64,000 nucleotides of DNA, from positions 1 to 64,000 of the forward strand of contig CAZMTA010000017.1 in assembly GCA_964569085.1 (NCBI GenBank), in the 5' to 3' direction. This DNA comes from JAJCZZ01 sp964569085. GTDB lineage: Bacteria; Gemmatimonadota; Gemmatimonadetes; Longimicrobiales; Gaopeijiaceae. Below, in pieces: positions 41,770 through 51,282 of the stretch (positions are counted from its first letter, which is position 1; each line of letters starts with the position of its first letter). The notes beneath the pieces are model-generated. The model was not told the DNA's origin and did not search any database. It saw nothing but the letters and a program-made list of their open reading frames with translations. The position numbers and the translations under genes were made by a program.

Positions 41770-44247
41770 ATGTCGAAAAGCCTCGTCATCGTCGAGTCCC
41801 CCGCCAAGGCCCGGACCATCGGGCGCTACCTGGGGGGCGGCTACGAGGTGGCGGCCTCCGTGGGGCACGTCCGGGATCTGCCCACGAAGGAGCTGGGCGT
41901 GGACGTGGACGGGGATTTCGAGCCCCGCTACGTCACCATCCGGGGGAAGGGGAAGGTCGTCTCCGAGCTCAAGAAGAAGGCGCGGAAGGCGGACCGGGTG
42001 ATCCTCGCCACCGACCCGGACCGTGAGGGAGAGGCCATCGCCTGGCACGTGGCCCACCAGCTCGGGATGGACGACGGCGGCGCGCCGGACCGCTTCCAGC
42101 GCGTCGAGTTCCGGGAGGTGACCAAGCGCGCCGTCCAGGAGGCGCTGGAGAACCCCCAGGCCATCGACATGAACAAGGTCGAGGCCCAGCAGGCCCGCCG
42201 CATCCTGGACCGCCTCGTGGGCTACCAGGTGAGCCCGCTCCTCTGGAAGCCCATCCGGCCCGGTCTCTCGGCCGGACGGGTCCAGACCGTGGCCCTCCGC
42301 CTGATCTGCGAGCGCGAGGAGGAGATCCGCGCCTTCGAGGCCGAGGAGTACTGGTCGATCACCGCGCACCTGCGCAAGGACGAGCAGGCCTTCGAGGCCC
42401 GCCTCCAGAAGATCGGGGGCAAGGCCTTCACGCTGGGGAGCCAGGACGCCGCGGAGGACGTGCTGTCCGACATCGCCGGCGTGCCCTTCACGGTCACGGG
42501 GGTCAAGCGCCGGGAGCGGAGGAAGAACCCCTTCCCGCCCTTCACGACCTCCACGCTCCAGCAGGAGGCGGCCAAGCGCCTGAGCTTCTCGGCCAAGCGC
42601 ACCATGTCCGTGGCCCAGCGGCTCTACGAGGGTGTGGCGCTGGGGCCCCGGGGCACCACGGGCCTCATCACGTACATGCGGACCGACTCCACCCGGGTGT
42701 CGAGCCAGGCCGTGGGTCAGGCCCGGGACTGGGTGAAGCGCGAGTTCGGCGACGCGTACGTGCCTGGCTCGCCCCGGATGTGGGGCGGGAAGCAGCAGCG
42801 GGCCGCCCAGGAGGCCCACGAGGCCATCCGGCCCACCGACGCCACCCTCCACCCCTCCGAGGCCGCCCGGTACCTCGAGCGGGACCAGGCGCGGCTCTAC
42901 GAGCTGATCTGGCTCCGCTTCGTGGCCAGCCAGATGTCCCCCGCCGTCTACGACACGACGTCGGTGGACTTCGACCTGGCGGGCGCCTCGGGCCGGGAGT
43001 ACCGCTTCCGCGCCTCGGGCTCGATCCTGAAGTTCCCGGGCTTCACCAAGCTGTACATGGAGGCCACCGAGACCGGCGACCACCGCCGCCTCGACGACAT
43101 GGACCCCCTTCCGGAGCTGGAGGAGGGGGACGAGAGCCTCCTGGAGAAGCTCGACCCCCAGCAGCACTTCACCCAGCCGCCCCCGCGCTACAGCGAGGCC
43201 AGCCTGGTGAAGGAGCTGGAGGCCCAGGGGATCGGGCGGCCGTCGACCTACGCCTCCATCCTCAGCACCCTCGTGGACCGGGACTACGTGGAGCTGGAGA
43301 AGCGCCGCTTCGAGCCCACGGACCTGGGCGAGGTCGTCTCCAAGCTGCTGGTCCGGATCTTCCCCAACATCTTCGACGTGGAGTTCACCTCCCGCATGGA
43401 GAGCGCCCTGGACCGGGTCGAGGAGGGCGAGGTCGAGTGGCGGGCGCTGCTGGCCGAGTTCTACCCCGGCTTCAAGGAGCGCCTGGAGGCCGGCGAGGGC
43501 GAGTCCGAGGAGATCATCCTGGAGATCCTCCGGGCCGAGGGCGAGGAGTGCGAGAAGTGCGGGCGGCCCATGCTGGTGAAGTGGAACAAGCGAGGCCGGT
43601 TCCTGGGGTGCTCCGGCTACCCCGAGTGCAAGAACACCCGCTCCCTCGACGGGCTTCCCGAGGACCTGCCCCTGGGGGACCATCCCGGGACGGGACGGGA
43701 GGTGCGGCTCAAGGACGGCCCGTACGGTCCGTACGTGGAGATGGACGCCGCCGACCCGGAGAAGAAGCCGAAGCGGGCGAGCCTCCCCGACGGGGTGAAG
43801 CCGGAGGACGTCGACCTGGCCTACGCCGTGAAGCTCCTGGACCTCCCCCGGCCCGTGGGCACCGACCCGGAGACGGGCGAGGACGTCGTGGCCGGCCTCG
43901 GCCGCTACGGCCCGTACGTCCGCCGGGGCAAGACCTTCGCCAGCCTCCGCACCACCGAGGAGCTGTGGAGCGTGGAGCTCGACCGGGCCCTGGAGCTCAT
44001 CGCGGCCAAGGAGTCGGGGAAGAAGCTCCCCCTCAAGGAGCTGGGGAAGCACCCCGACTCCGGGAAGGAGATCGTCGTCCTGTCGGGGCGGTACGGCCCC
44101 TACGTGACCGACGGGAACGTGAACGCCAACGTGCCCAAGAAGATGGATCCCATGGACATGGACCTGGAGACGGCCGGCGAGCTCCTGGGGAAGGCGGCCG
44201 CCCGGAAGGCCAAGGGCGGCGGCCGGCGCCGTCGGGGGAGGAAGTAG
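41770..44247 (+). CDS. topA: DNA topoisomerase I
   Basis: An 825-residue type IA topoisomerase. TOPRIM domain with Glu9 and DPDREGE (82-88); active-site Tyr302 in GLITYMRTDSTRVS. The catalytic core includes LSAGRVQTVALRLICERE. The C-terminal region has one CxxC-type zinc finger (CEKCGRPM and CSGYPEC) and two Gly-X-Tyr-Gly-Pro-Tyr repeats (YGPYVRRGKTFA, YGPYVTDG), the usual C-terminal ribbon modules, ending in a basic tail. It starts six bases after aroK. topA-trmFO-xerC-hslVU is a conserved neighbourhood in several phyla. Confidence 0.96.
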   Translation: MSKSLVIVESPAKARTIGRYLGGGYEVAASVGHVRDLPTKELGVDVDGDFEPRYVTIRGKGKVVSELKKKARKADRVILATDPDREGEAIAWHVAHQLGMDDGGAPDRFQRVEFREVTKRAVQEALENPQAIDMNKVEAQQARRILDRLVGYQVSPLLWKPIRPGLSAGRVQTVALRLICEREEEIRAFEAEEYWSITAHLRKDEQAFEARLQKIGGKAFTLGSQDAAEDVLSDIAGVPFTVTGVKRRERRKNPFPPFTTSTLQQEAAKRLSFSAKRTMSVAQRLYEGVALGPRGTTGLITYMRTDSTRVSSQAVGQARDWVKREFGDAYVPGSPRMWGGKQQRAAQEAHEAIRPTDATLHPSEAARYLERDQARLYELIWLRFVASQMSPAVYDTTSVDFDLAGASGREYRFRASGSILKFPGFTKLYMEATETGDHRRLDDMDPLPELEEGDESLLEKLDPQQHFTQPPPRYSEASLVKELEAQGIGRPSTYASILSTLVDRDYVELEKRRFEPTDLGEVVSKLLVRIFPNIFDVEFTSRMESALDRVEEGEVEWRALLAEFYPGFKERLEAGEGESEEIILEILRAEGEECEKCGRPMLVKWNKRGRFLGCSGYPECKNTRSLDGLPEDLPLGDHPGTGREVRLKDGPYGPYVEMDAADPEKKPKRASLPDGVKPEDVDLAYAVKLLDLPRPVGTDPETGEDVVAGLGRYGPYVRRGKTFASLRTTEELWSVELDRALELIAAKESGKKLPLKELGKHPDSGKEIVVLSGRYGPYVTDGNVNANVPKKMDPMDMDLETAGELLGKAAARKAKGGGRRRRGRK

Positions 44248-44248
44248 C

Positions 44249-45661
44249 GTGGCCGAGCGCGCGGAGGGACCGGGGACGGTGGGCTCGGGCGAGCCGGTGA
44301 CCGTGGTGGGGGGCGGGCTGGCCGGCTGCGAGGCCGCCCTCCAGCTCGCGGCCCGGGGCATCCGGGTCCGCCTCCTGGAGATGCGCCCGGTCAAGGGCAC
44401 GCCGGCCCACCAGACCGACGGTCTGGGCGAGCTGGTCTGCACCAACTCCTTCAAGAGCGAGGATCCGGGGAACGCCCACGGCCAGCTCAAGCGGGAGATG
44501 CGCGCCCTGGGCTCCGTGCTCCTCCGCTCGGCCGACCGCTCCCGGGTGGCCGCCGGCTCCGCGCTGGCCGTGGACCGGGAGCTCTTCAGCCGCGCCATGA
44601 CCGAGGCCGTGGAGGCCGAGGAGCGCATCGAGGTCGTCCGCGAGGAGTGCGGGTCGCTCCCCGGGGGGCCCGCCGTGGTGGCCACCGGGCCGCTGACGTC
44701 GGACGCCCTGTCCGAGTCCATCGCCGAGGCCCTGGGCGAGGACGGCCTGGCCTTCTTCGACGCCATCGCCCCCATCGTCCACCGCGAGTCGCTGGACGAG
44801 TCGGTGGTCTTCGCGGCGGGACGCTTCGGGGAGGACGACGACTACCTGAACTGCCCCATGGACCAGGCGCAGTACGACGCGTTCATCCGGGCGCTGAAGG
44901 AGGCCGACGTCCACGAGGGCCACGACTGGGATGCCGTCCCTTACTTCGAGGGGTGCCTCCCCATCGAGGTCATGGCCCAGCGCGGGGACGAGACCCTCCG
45001 CTTCGGGCCCATGAAGCCCATCGGGCTCGAGGACCCGCGCACCGGCAACCGACCCTGGGCCGTCGTGCAGCTCCGCCGGGAGGACCGGGCCGGCCAGATG
45101 TGGAACATGGTGGGCTTCCAGACCCGCCTCCGCATCGGCGAGCAGCGCCGGGTGTTCGGGATGATCCCGGGGCTGGGGGACGCCGAGTTCCTGCGCTGGG
45201 GCTCCATCCACCGGAACAGCTACCTGAACTTCCCGGGGCGCCTGACCGCGTACGGATCCCTGCCGGAGCGGCCGGACCTGGTCTTCGCGGGCCAGCTCAC
45301 GGGGGTCGAGGGGTACACCGAGTCGGCGGCCTCGGGGATCCTGGCCGGCATCAACCTGGCCCGGATCCTGAGCGGCGAGGAGCCGGTGGTGCCGCCGCCC
45401 ACGACGATGATGGGGGGGCTCCTCCGGTACCTGCGGGAGTGCAAGCCGAAGCGCTTCCAGCCCATGAACTCCAACTGGGGGCTCGTGGATCCGCTGAACC
45501 GGCGCATCCGGGACAAGCGGGAGCGGCGCGCCGCCATGGGGGAGCGGGCCCGGGAGGACTTCCTGGCCTGGATGGCCGAGGTGGGCCTCGAGGTGGCGGA
45601 GGACACCGGCCCCGCCGGCGACGCCGGGGCCGAGGCGGAGGCCGCGTCCGCGGCGCCCTGA
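44249..45661 (+). CDS. trmFO: Methylenetetrahydrofolate-dependent tRNA (uracil-5-)-methyltransferase TrmFO
   Basis: A 470-residue FAD enzyme that makes 5-methyluridine-54 in tRNA using methylene-THF. N-terminal FAD motif VTVVGGGLAGCEAALQL; conserved MRPVKGTPAHQTDGLGELVC with Cys64, a likely catalytic cysteine, and FEGCLPIEVMAQRG carrying the second conserved Cys. GVEGYTESAASG and AGINLAR close the FAD domain. GTG start one base after topA. A disordered Glu/Ala tail ends the protein. Confidence 0.95.
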   Translation: MAERAEGPGTVGSGEPVTVVGGGLAGCEAALQLAARGIRVRLLEMRPVKGTPAHQTDGLGELVCTNSFKSEDPGNAHGQLKREMRALGSVLLRSADRSRVAAGSALAVDRELFSRAMTEAVEAEERIEVVREECGSLPGGPAVVATGPLTSDALSESIAEALGEDGLAFFDAIAPIVHRESLDESVVFAAGRFGEDDDYLNCPMDQAQYDAFIRALKEADVHEGHDWDAVPYFEGCLPIEVMAQRGDETLRFGPMKPIGLEDPRTGNRPWAVVQLRREDRAGQMWNMVGFQTRLRIGEQRRVFGMIPGLGDAEFLRWGSIHRNSYLNFPGRLTAYGSLPERPDLVFAGQLTGVEGYTESAASGILAGINLARILSGEEPVVPPPTTMMGGLLRYLRECKPKRFQPMNSNWGLVDPLNRRIRDKRERRAAMGERAREDFLAWMAEVGLEVAEDTGPAGDAGAEAEAASAAP

Positions 45662-45662
45662 G

Positions 45663-46631
45663 GTGAGCCGCGAGGCCGGAGCGGGGGAGGGGATCCCGGG
45701 CGGCCTCGCCCGGGACGAGCTCGACGCGTACCTCCGCCACCTGGCCGACGAGCGCCAGCTCTCCCCCCACACCGTGCGCGCGTACCGCCGGGACCTGGGG
45801 CAGCTCGCCGACTTCCTCGACGAGTTCACCGGACGCACCGACTGGACGTGGGGCGGCGTGGACCGCCTGGCGCTCCGGGGCTTCATGGGATGGCTCCACC
45901 GCCAGGGGAACTCCCGGCGCACCGTGGCCCGGAAGCTGTCGTCGGTGCGCGGGCTCTTCCGGTTCCTCCACCTGGAGGACCGGGTGGACGCCAACCCCAC
46001 CCGGGGCGTGCGCTCCCCCCGCCAGGAGAAGCGGCTCCCCGGGCACCTCACCCGCGCCGACGCCGAGGCGGTGTTCGAAGGCGCCGAGGCCCGCGCCGCC
46101 GAGAACACGCTGGCCGGCACCCGCACCCTCCTGGTCCTCGAGCTCCTCTACGGGAGCGGGCTCCGCCTCTCCGAGCTCCACGGCCTGGACCTCATGGACG
46201 TGGACCGGCGCCAGGCGCTGGTGCGCGTGGTCGGTAAGGGCGACAAGGAGCGCATCGTACCCGTCACCGAGACGGCGCTGGTGGCCCTGGCCCGCTACGA
46301 GCCACGCCGGCGGGAGGCGCTGGCTTCCGGGGGACGCGGGAAGGAGCCCGACGCCCTCCTCCTGAACGCCCGGGGCGGGCGGCTCTCGCGGCGCTCGATC
46401 CAGGAGGCGGTGCGGGGAGCGCTGGAGGAGACCGCCGGAGCCAGGGGGCTCTCGACCCATGCCCTGCGGCATTCCTTCGCGACCCACCTGCTCGAGAGCG
46501 GGGCGGACCTGCTGGCCGTGAAGGAGCTCCTGGGGCACGTCTCCCTCTCCACCACCCAGATCTACACCCACACCACCAAGGAGCGCCTCCGGCGGGTCTA
46601 CCGGGACGCTCATCCGAGGAGCGACGAGTGA
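45663..46631 (+). CDS. xerC: Tyrosine recombinase XerC/XerD family
   Basis: A 322-residue site-specific recombinase for chromosome-dimer resolution. N-terminal SAM-like domain (LSPHTVRAYRRDLGQLADFL) and catalytic residues Arg168 (GSGLRLSEL), Lys192 (GKGDKER), His266 and Arg269 (THALRHSFATHLL), His292 and Tyr301 (TTQIYTHTTKERL). Its place between trmFO and hslV is the conserved chromosomal locus, so it is not a phage integrase. XerC versus XerD cannot be separated by sequence alone. GTG start; stop overlaps the next gene. Confidence 0.88.
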   Translation: MSREAGAGEGIPGGLARDELDAYLRHLADERQLSPHTVRAYRRDLGQLADFLDEFTGRTDWTWGGVDRLALRGFMGWLHRQGNSRRTVARKLSSVRGLFRFLHLEDRVDANPTRGVRSPRQEKRLPGHLTRADAEAVFEGAEARAAENTLAGTRTLLVLELLYGSGLRLSELHGLDLMDVDRRQALVRVVGKGDKERIVPVTETALVALARYEPRRREALASGGRGKEPDALLLNARGGRLSRRSIQEAVRGALEETAGARGLSTHALRHSFATHLLESGADLLAVKELLGHVSLSTTQIYTHTTKERLRRVYRDAHPRSDE

Positions 46632-48100
46632 CGATCTTTCCGAGACGCCCGAACGCCGTCCGACCTTTCCTCGCGGGTCTCATCCTGGCCCTGGCCGGGT
46701 GCGCCTCCGCCGCGCCGCCCGAAGCGGGGCAGGCCGAGGCGGACGCCGACGGCCGGAGCTGGCTGGCCGGGGACCACCACGTCCACAGCCGCTACAGCGT
46801 CGGATGGGACTACGCCACCGATCCGCCCTCGCCCATCGTCGGGGGAGACGCCATCTACCCCATCCCCATGAACGCGCTCATGGGGCGCCGCCACGGGCTG
46901 AGCTGGATGGTCGCGACGGACCACGGCGGACCGGGGCACTCCCGGGTCAACTTCGAGCGGGCCTATCCCGAGTTCCTCGAGTCCCGCGAGGCCGTGCCGG
47001 ACGTGGTCCAGTTCTGGGGCATGGAGTTCGACACGCCGGGGGCCGACCACTCCAGCCTCATCGTGCCCCACACCCACGACGAGGCGGACCACCTCCACGA
47101 CATCGAGTCCCGCTTCGCCAAGCGGGACCCGTGGCCCGCCGACGACGGCCGGGACGCCGAGCCCTTCATGATCGAGGCGCTGGAGGCCATGGACGACCTG
47201 GAGGACAAGCCCGTGGTCATCGCGAACCACCCGTCCCGCTCGGCCACGGGGCTGGGCGAGTACGGCCTCGACCGGCCCGCGGAGCTCCGGGACTGGAACG
47301 ACGCCGCGCCGGAGATCGCGGTGGGCATGGCCGGCGCGCCGGGCCACCAGGCCGCCGCCATCGCCCCCGACGGCTCCCTGGAGGCGCGGCCCCGGGGGGG
47401 ATACGGCCGCCACCCCACCATGGGCGGCTTCGACCAGATGACGGCCCGGCTAGGCGGGTTCTGGGACTCCATGCTCGGCGAGGGACGGCGGTGGTGGATC
47501 ACCGCCAACTCCGACTCCCACGTCCACTGGCGGGAGGGCGGCTCCGACTTTTGGCCCGGCGAGTACTCCAAGACGTACGTCCGGGCCCGCCGCACCCACG
47601 AGGACGTCCTGGCCGGCATCCGCGGCGGACGGGTCTTCGTCACCACGGGCGACCTGATCTCGGCTCTCGAGGTCAGGGTGGGCCCCGTGGGCGGGGCGGC
47701 CACCGCCCGCATCGGCGGGACGGCGGAGGTGGACGCCGGGACGGACGTGGCCGTGACGGTGCGCTTCCTGGACCCGGACACGGTCAACGCCCACGGGGAC
47801 GACCCCTCGGTGGCCCGGGTGGACCTCATCGTGGGAGAGGTGACCGGACCGGTGGCCGACCGGAGCGCCGACACGAATCCCACCACCCGGGTGGCCGCGC
47901 GGTTCGGGCCTTCGGAGTGGACCCGGGAGGGGCGGTGGCGGACCGTCACCCACGTCCTGGAGGACGTCTCCGGTCCGCTCTACGTCCGGGTGCGGGGGAC
48001 GAACGGCACCGAGGAGGAGCCGCTCCCGGATCCCGCCGGCGAGGACCCGTGGTCCGACCTCTGGTTCTACGGCAACCCGGTGTTCGTCGAGGTCCGGTAG
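46628..48100 (+). CDS. Lipoprotein with PHP-type (CehA/McbA-like) metallohydrolase domain
   Basis: A 490-residue predicted lipoprotein: lipobox LAGC with Cys25. The PHP-domain metal motifs are DHHVHSRYS (Asp49, His51, His53), MVATDHGG (Asp98, His99), ANHPSR and SDSHVHW. The arrangement resembles CehA/McbA carbaryl hydrolase-like proteins and other PHP phosphoesterases. Residues 350-490 form a beta-rich C-terminal region. It sits between xerC and hslV, an unusual insertion in a conserved cluster, with its GTG overlapping the xerC stop. Substrate is unknown; extracytoplasmic phosphoesterase or esterase activity is an inference. Confidence 0.8.
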   Translation: MTIFPRRPNAVRPFLAGLILALAGCASAAPPEAGQAEADADGRSWLAGDHHVHSRYSVGWDYATDPPSPIVGGDAIYPIPMNALMGRRHGLSWMVATDHGGPGHSRVNFERAYPEFLESREAVPDVVQFWGMEFDTPGADHSSLIVPHTHDEADHLHDIESRFAKRDPWPADDGRDAEPFMIEALEAMDDLEDKPVVIANHPSRSATGLGEYGLDRPAELRDWNDAAPEIAVGMAGAPGHQAAAIAPDGSLEARPRGGYGRHPTMGGFDQMTARLGGFWDSMLGEGRRWWITANSDSHVHWREGGSDFWPGEYSKTYVRARRTHEDVLAGIRGGRVFVTTGDLISALEVRVGPVGGAATARIGGTAEVDAGTDVAVTVRFLDPDTVNAHGDDPSVARVDLIVGEVTGPVADRSADTNPTTRVAARFGPSEWTREGRWRTVTHVLEDVSGPLYVRVRGTNGTEEEPLPDPAGEDPWSDLWFYGNPVFVEVR

Positions 48101-48156
48101 GGCGGGGGCTTCCGGGCGGGCGGCGGCCCGCGGCGCCCGTCCGGATCGCGACGCCA

Positions 48157-48173
48157 TCTGCCAATTAGGCAGA
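48157..48173 (+). promoter_or_regulatory. Palindrome upstream of hslV
   Basis: TCTGCC (48157-48162), five-base AATTA, GGCAGA (48168-48173), in an AT-rich island within the 148-base gap before hslV. It may be an operator for stress control of hslVU, or part of a weak terminator for the PHP gene. No CIRCE-type element is visible. Confidence 0.35.
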
Positions 48174-48248
48174 ATTCTGATTAGCTTTCTGGCCCCTCCC
48201 CGGCACCCCCCGGGACGCCCCGAGGCGTTCCCCCCACCCCGGATCCGC

Positions 48249-48803
48249 ATGAGCCTTCCCGAAGTCCACGCCACCACCGTTCTCGCCGTCCGCAGGGACG
48301 GACGCGTCGCCATGGGCGGCGACGGCCAGGTCACCATGGGGGACACGGTGGTCAAGGGGAGCGCGCGGAAGGTGCGCTCGCTGAAGGACGGCTCGATCCT
48401 GGCGGGCTTCGCCGGCTCGGTGGCCGACGCCTTCACCCTCTTCGAGAAGCTCGAGGAGAAGCTGGAGCGCTACCCGGCCAACCTCACCAAGGCCGTGGTG
48501 GAGCTGGCCAAGGACTGGCGCACGGACCGGTACCTGCGGCGGCTGGACGCGCTGCTCACCGTGGCCGACGCCGACGCGCTCTTCCTCATCAGCGGGGACG
48601 GGAACGTCATCCAGCCCGACGACGACATCCTGGCCATCGGCTCGGGCGGCAGCTACGCCCTGGCCGCGGCGAGGGCGCTGCGGGCCCACTCGGAGCTGGG
48701 GGCCAGGGAGATCGTGCGGGCCGCGCTGGAGATCGCCGGAGACATCTGCATCTATACGAACCAGGACATCGTGGTCCTGGAGCTGGGAGCTGACGAGGCA
48801 TGA
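48249..48803 (+). CDS. hslV: ATP-dependent protease subunit HslV
   Basis: A 184-residue proteasome-like threonine peptidase. Maturation exposes Thr9 in HATTVLAVRRDG, the catalytic nucleophile. Conserved GGDGQVTMGDTVVKGSARKV and LLTVADADALFLISGDGNVI are the family signatures; catalytic Lys42 lies in the RKVR stretch. It overlaps hslU by four bases (ATGA). The eight-residue propeptide is short, as usual. Confidence 0.96.
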   Translation: MSLPEVHATTVLAVRRDGRVAMGGDGQVTMGDTVVKGSARKVRSLKDGSILAGFAGSVADAFTLFEKLEEKLERYPANLTKAVVELAKDWRTDRYLRRLDALLTVADADALFLISGDGNVIQPDDDILAIGSGGSYALAAARALRAHSELGAREIVRAALEIAGDICIYTNQDIVVLELGADEA

Positions 48804-50323
48804 CGACCACCACGGACCCCCGCGCCCCCGTCGGCGCGGGCCAGGAGCCCCCGGCCTCGACCCCCGAGGAGGGCGACGAGGCCCCGGAGCGGTGGCTCGA
48901 CGAGCTCACCCCCAAGGAGATCGTCCAGGAGCTGGACAAGTACATCGTGGGCCAGGACGAGGCCAAGAAGGCCGTGGCCATCGTCCTGCGCAACCGGTGG
49001 CGGCGCCAGCGCGTCGAGGAGGAGATGCGGGACGAGATCATCCCCAACAACCTCATCCTCATCGGCCCCACGGGCGTGGGGAAGACCGAGATCGCCCGGC
49101 GCATGGCCCGGCTGGCCGGCGCGCCCTTCATCAAGGTGGAGGCGTCGAAGTTCACCGAGGTGGGCTACGTGGGCCGGGACGTGGAGTCCATGATCCGGGA
49201 CCTGGTGGACGTGGCCATCAACCTGGTCCGCGCCGAGCGCGAGGACGAGGTGGCGGACGAGGCCGAGGTCCGGGTGGAGGAGCGCCTCCTCGATCTCCTG
49301 CTGCCTCCCGTGGAGGGGCTGGAGGAGGAGCCTTCCGCGCCCGCCGCCGACGCCGGCGAGGGCTCCAGCGTCTTCATCGCCGGGCCGGGTGGCGTGGCCC
49401 CCTCCGAGGGGGAGGCCGGGGAGGAGACCCCGCGCTCCCGCCGCGCCCGCACCCGGGAGAAGCTCCGCAAGCTCCTCAAGGGCGAGAAGCTGGAGGAGCG
49501 GGAGGTGGAGGTCGAGATCCAGCAGTCGGCGTCCCTGGACGGCATGATGATGCCCATGGGGGGCGGCGACGGCATGGACTACAACTTCACCGAGATGCTC
49601 TCGGAGATGCTCCCCAAGAAGACCAAGCGTCGGACGGTGACCGTGTCCGAGGCGCGCCGCATCCTCCTCCAGGACGAGCTGGACAAGCTCGTGGACATGG
49701 ACGAGGTGGTGAACGAGGCCCTCTACCGCACCGAGGAGATGGGCATCGTCTTCCTGGACGAGATCGACAAGATCGCCGGGGAGCGCGGGGGCATGGGGCC
49801 CGACGTGAGCCGCGAGGGCGTCCAGCGGGACATGCTCCCCATCGTGGAGGGGTCCACGGTCACCACGAAGTACGGCCTCATCCGCACCGACCACGTGCTC
49901 TTCATCGCGGCCGGGGCCTTCCACGTCTCCAAGCCCTCGGACCTCATCCCCGAGCTCCAGGGACGCTTCCCCGTCCGGGTGGAGCTGAAGAACCTGGGCC
50001 GCGAGGACTTCGTGCGGATCCTGAAGGAGCCGCGGAACGCCCTCCTCGCCCAGTACGCCGCCCTGGTGGAGACCGAGGGCGCGGAGGTCCGTTTCCTCGA
50101 CGACGGCGTGGAGGAGATCGCCCGCATCGCCGCGGACCTCAACGAGCGCATGGAGAACATCGGCGCCCGCCGCCTCCAGACCGTGATGACGACCCTCATG
50201 GAGGACGTCCTCTTCGAGCTCCCGGACATCGACTCGTCGCCGCTGGTCGTGGACGCGGCCTTCGTCCGGTCCAGGCTGGACAAGGTGGCCGACGACGAGG
50301 ACCTTCGGCGCTACATCCTCTGA
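48800..50323 (+). CDS. hslU: ATP-dependent protease ATPase subunit HslU
   Basis: A 507-residue AAA+ unfoldase partner of HslV. Walker A is GPTGVGKTEIARR, preceded by LDKYIVGQDEAKKAVAIVLRNR; Walker B VFLDEIDKI; pore motif GYVG in KFTEVGYVGRD. The I domain is extended by an acidic/Gly-rich stretch (EGSSVFIAGPGG, SEGEAGEETPR) not seen in all HslU proteins. The C-terminus ends in YIL, the tail that inserts into HslV. N-terminal 30 residues are Pro/Glu-rich and disordered. Confidence 0.96.
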   Translation: MTTTTDPRAPVGAGQEPPASTPEEGDEAPERWLDELTPKEIVQELDKYIVGQDEAKKAVAIVLRNRWRRQRVEEEMRDEIIPNNLILIGPTGVGKTEIARRMARLAGAPFIKVEASKFTEVGYVGRDVESMIRDLVDVAINLVRAEREDEVADEAEVRVEERLLDLLLPPVEGLEEEPSAPAADAGEGSSVFIAGPGGVAPSEGEAGEETPRSRRARTREKLRKLLKGEKLEEREVEVEIQQSASLDGMMMPMGGGDGMDYNFTEMLSEMLPKKTKRRTVTVSEARRILLQDELDKLVDMDEVVNEALYRTEEMGIVFLDEIDKIAGERGGMGPDVSREGVQRDMLPIVEGSTVTTKYGLIRTDHVLFIAAGAFHVSKPSDLIPELQGRFPVRVELKNLGREDFVRILKEPRNALLAQYAALVETEGAEVRFLDDGVEEIARIAADLNERMENIGARRLQTVMTTLMEDVLFELPDIDSSPLVVDAAFVRSRLDKVADDEDLRRYIL

Positions 50324-50373
50324 CGTCCCGCGCCGGGCCGAGCCCCGGCTCGCATCCCTCGGACCGCCACGCC

Positions 50374-51282
50374 ATGACCGCGCCCTTCACGGACTTCGTC
50401 TCCATCGCCGACCACGACCGGCCCACGCTCCTGGGGCTGCTGGAGCGGGCTCGCCGGTTGAAGGCGGGGGAGGAGACGGGAACGCCCCTGGTCGGGAAGA
50501 GCCTGGCCATGATCTTCCTCAAGAACTCGACCCGGACCCGGGTCTCCTTCGAGGTGGGCATGACCCAGCTGGGCGGCCACGCCCTCTTCCTCTCCGACTC
50601 GGCCACCCAGATGGGGCGGGGCGAGCCCCTCCACGACACGGCCAAGGTCCTGTCGGGCTACGTGGACGGGATCATGATCCGGACCTTCTCCCACGCGGAG
50701 GTCGTGGAGCTGGCCGAGCACGCCAGCGTGCCCGTCGTCAACGGCCTCACGGACCTGGTCCACCCCTGTCAGGTCATGGCGGACCTCCAGACGGTCCAGG
50801 AGGAGTTCGGGCCGGACCTGGAGGGCGTGCCGGTGGCCTGGGTCGGCGACGGCAACAACATGGCCAACTCGTGGCTCAACGCCGCCGCCCGCCTCGGCTT
50901 CCCCCTCCGTCTGGCCTGCCCCGAGGGGTACGACCCGGATCCGGAGATCCTGGAGCGGGCCCGGGCCGCCACCGACGTGCTCCTCACCCGCGACCCCGGC
51001 GAGGCCGTCGAGGGCGCCCGGGTGGTCACCACCGACGTCTGGGCCTCCATGGGGCACGAGGGCCAGGTGGAGGAGCGGGAGCGGGCCTTCGCGGGCTACA
51101 CCGTGGACGGGGCGCTCATGGACCGCGCCGACGCCGACGCGATCTTCCTGCACTGCCTCCCCGCCCACCGGGGCGAGGAGGTGGCCACCGAGGTCATCGA
51201 CGGCCCCCGGTCCCGGATCTTCCCGGAGGCCGAGAACCGACTGCACATCCAGAAAGCCATCCTCGTGGAGCTTCTTTCATGA
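50374..51282 (+). CDS. argF: Ornithine carbamoyltransferase
   Basis: A 302-residue enzyme making citrulline in arginine synthesis. Carbamoyl-phosphate motif STRTR (52-56), HPCQ (130-133), the ornithine-side DVWASMGHE, and HCLPAHRGEEV near residue 265 are all present. These features separate it from aspartate and N-acetylornithine carbamoyltransferases. The start is ATG, 50 bases after hslU, and the stop overlaps gcvT, suggesting one transcript. No ARG box was seen. Confidence 0.94.
   Translation: MTAPFTDFVSIADHDRPTLLGLLERARRLKAGEETGTPLVGKSLAMIFLKNSTRTRVSFEVGMTQLGGHALFLSDSATQMGRGEPLHDTAKVLSGYVDGIMIRTFSHAEVVELAEHASVPVVNGLTDLVHPCQVMADLQTVQEEFGPDLEGVPVAWVGDGNNMANSWLNAAARLGFPLRLACPEGYDPDPEILERARAATDVLLTRDPGEAVEGARVVTTDVWASMGHEGQVEERERAFAGYTVDGALMDRADADAIFLHCLPAHRGEEVATEVIDGPRSRIFPEAENRLHIQKAILVELLS

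Noticed and set aside
45663..46631. XerC-like recombinase as a phage or island integrase
   Set aside because: It sits in the conserved trmFO-xerC-hslV neighbourhood with normal base composition and no attachment repeats; housekeeping XerC is the better call.
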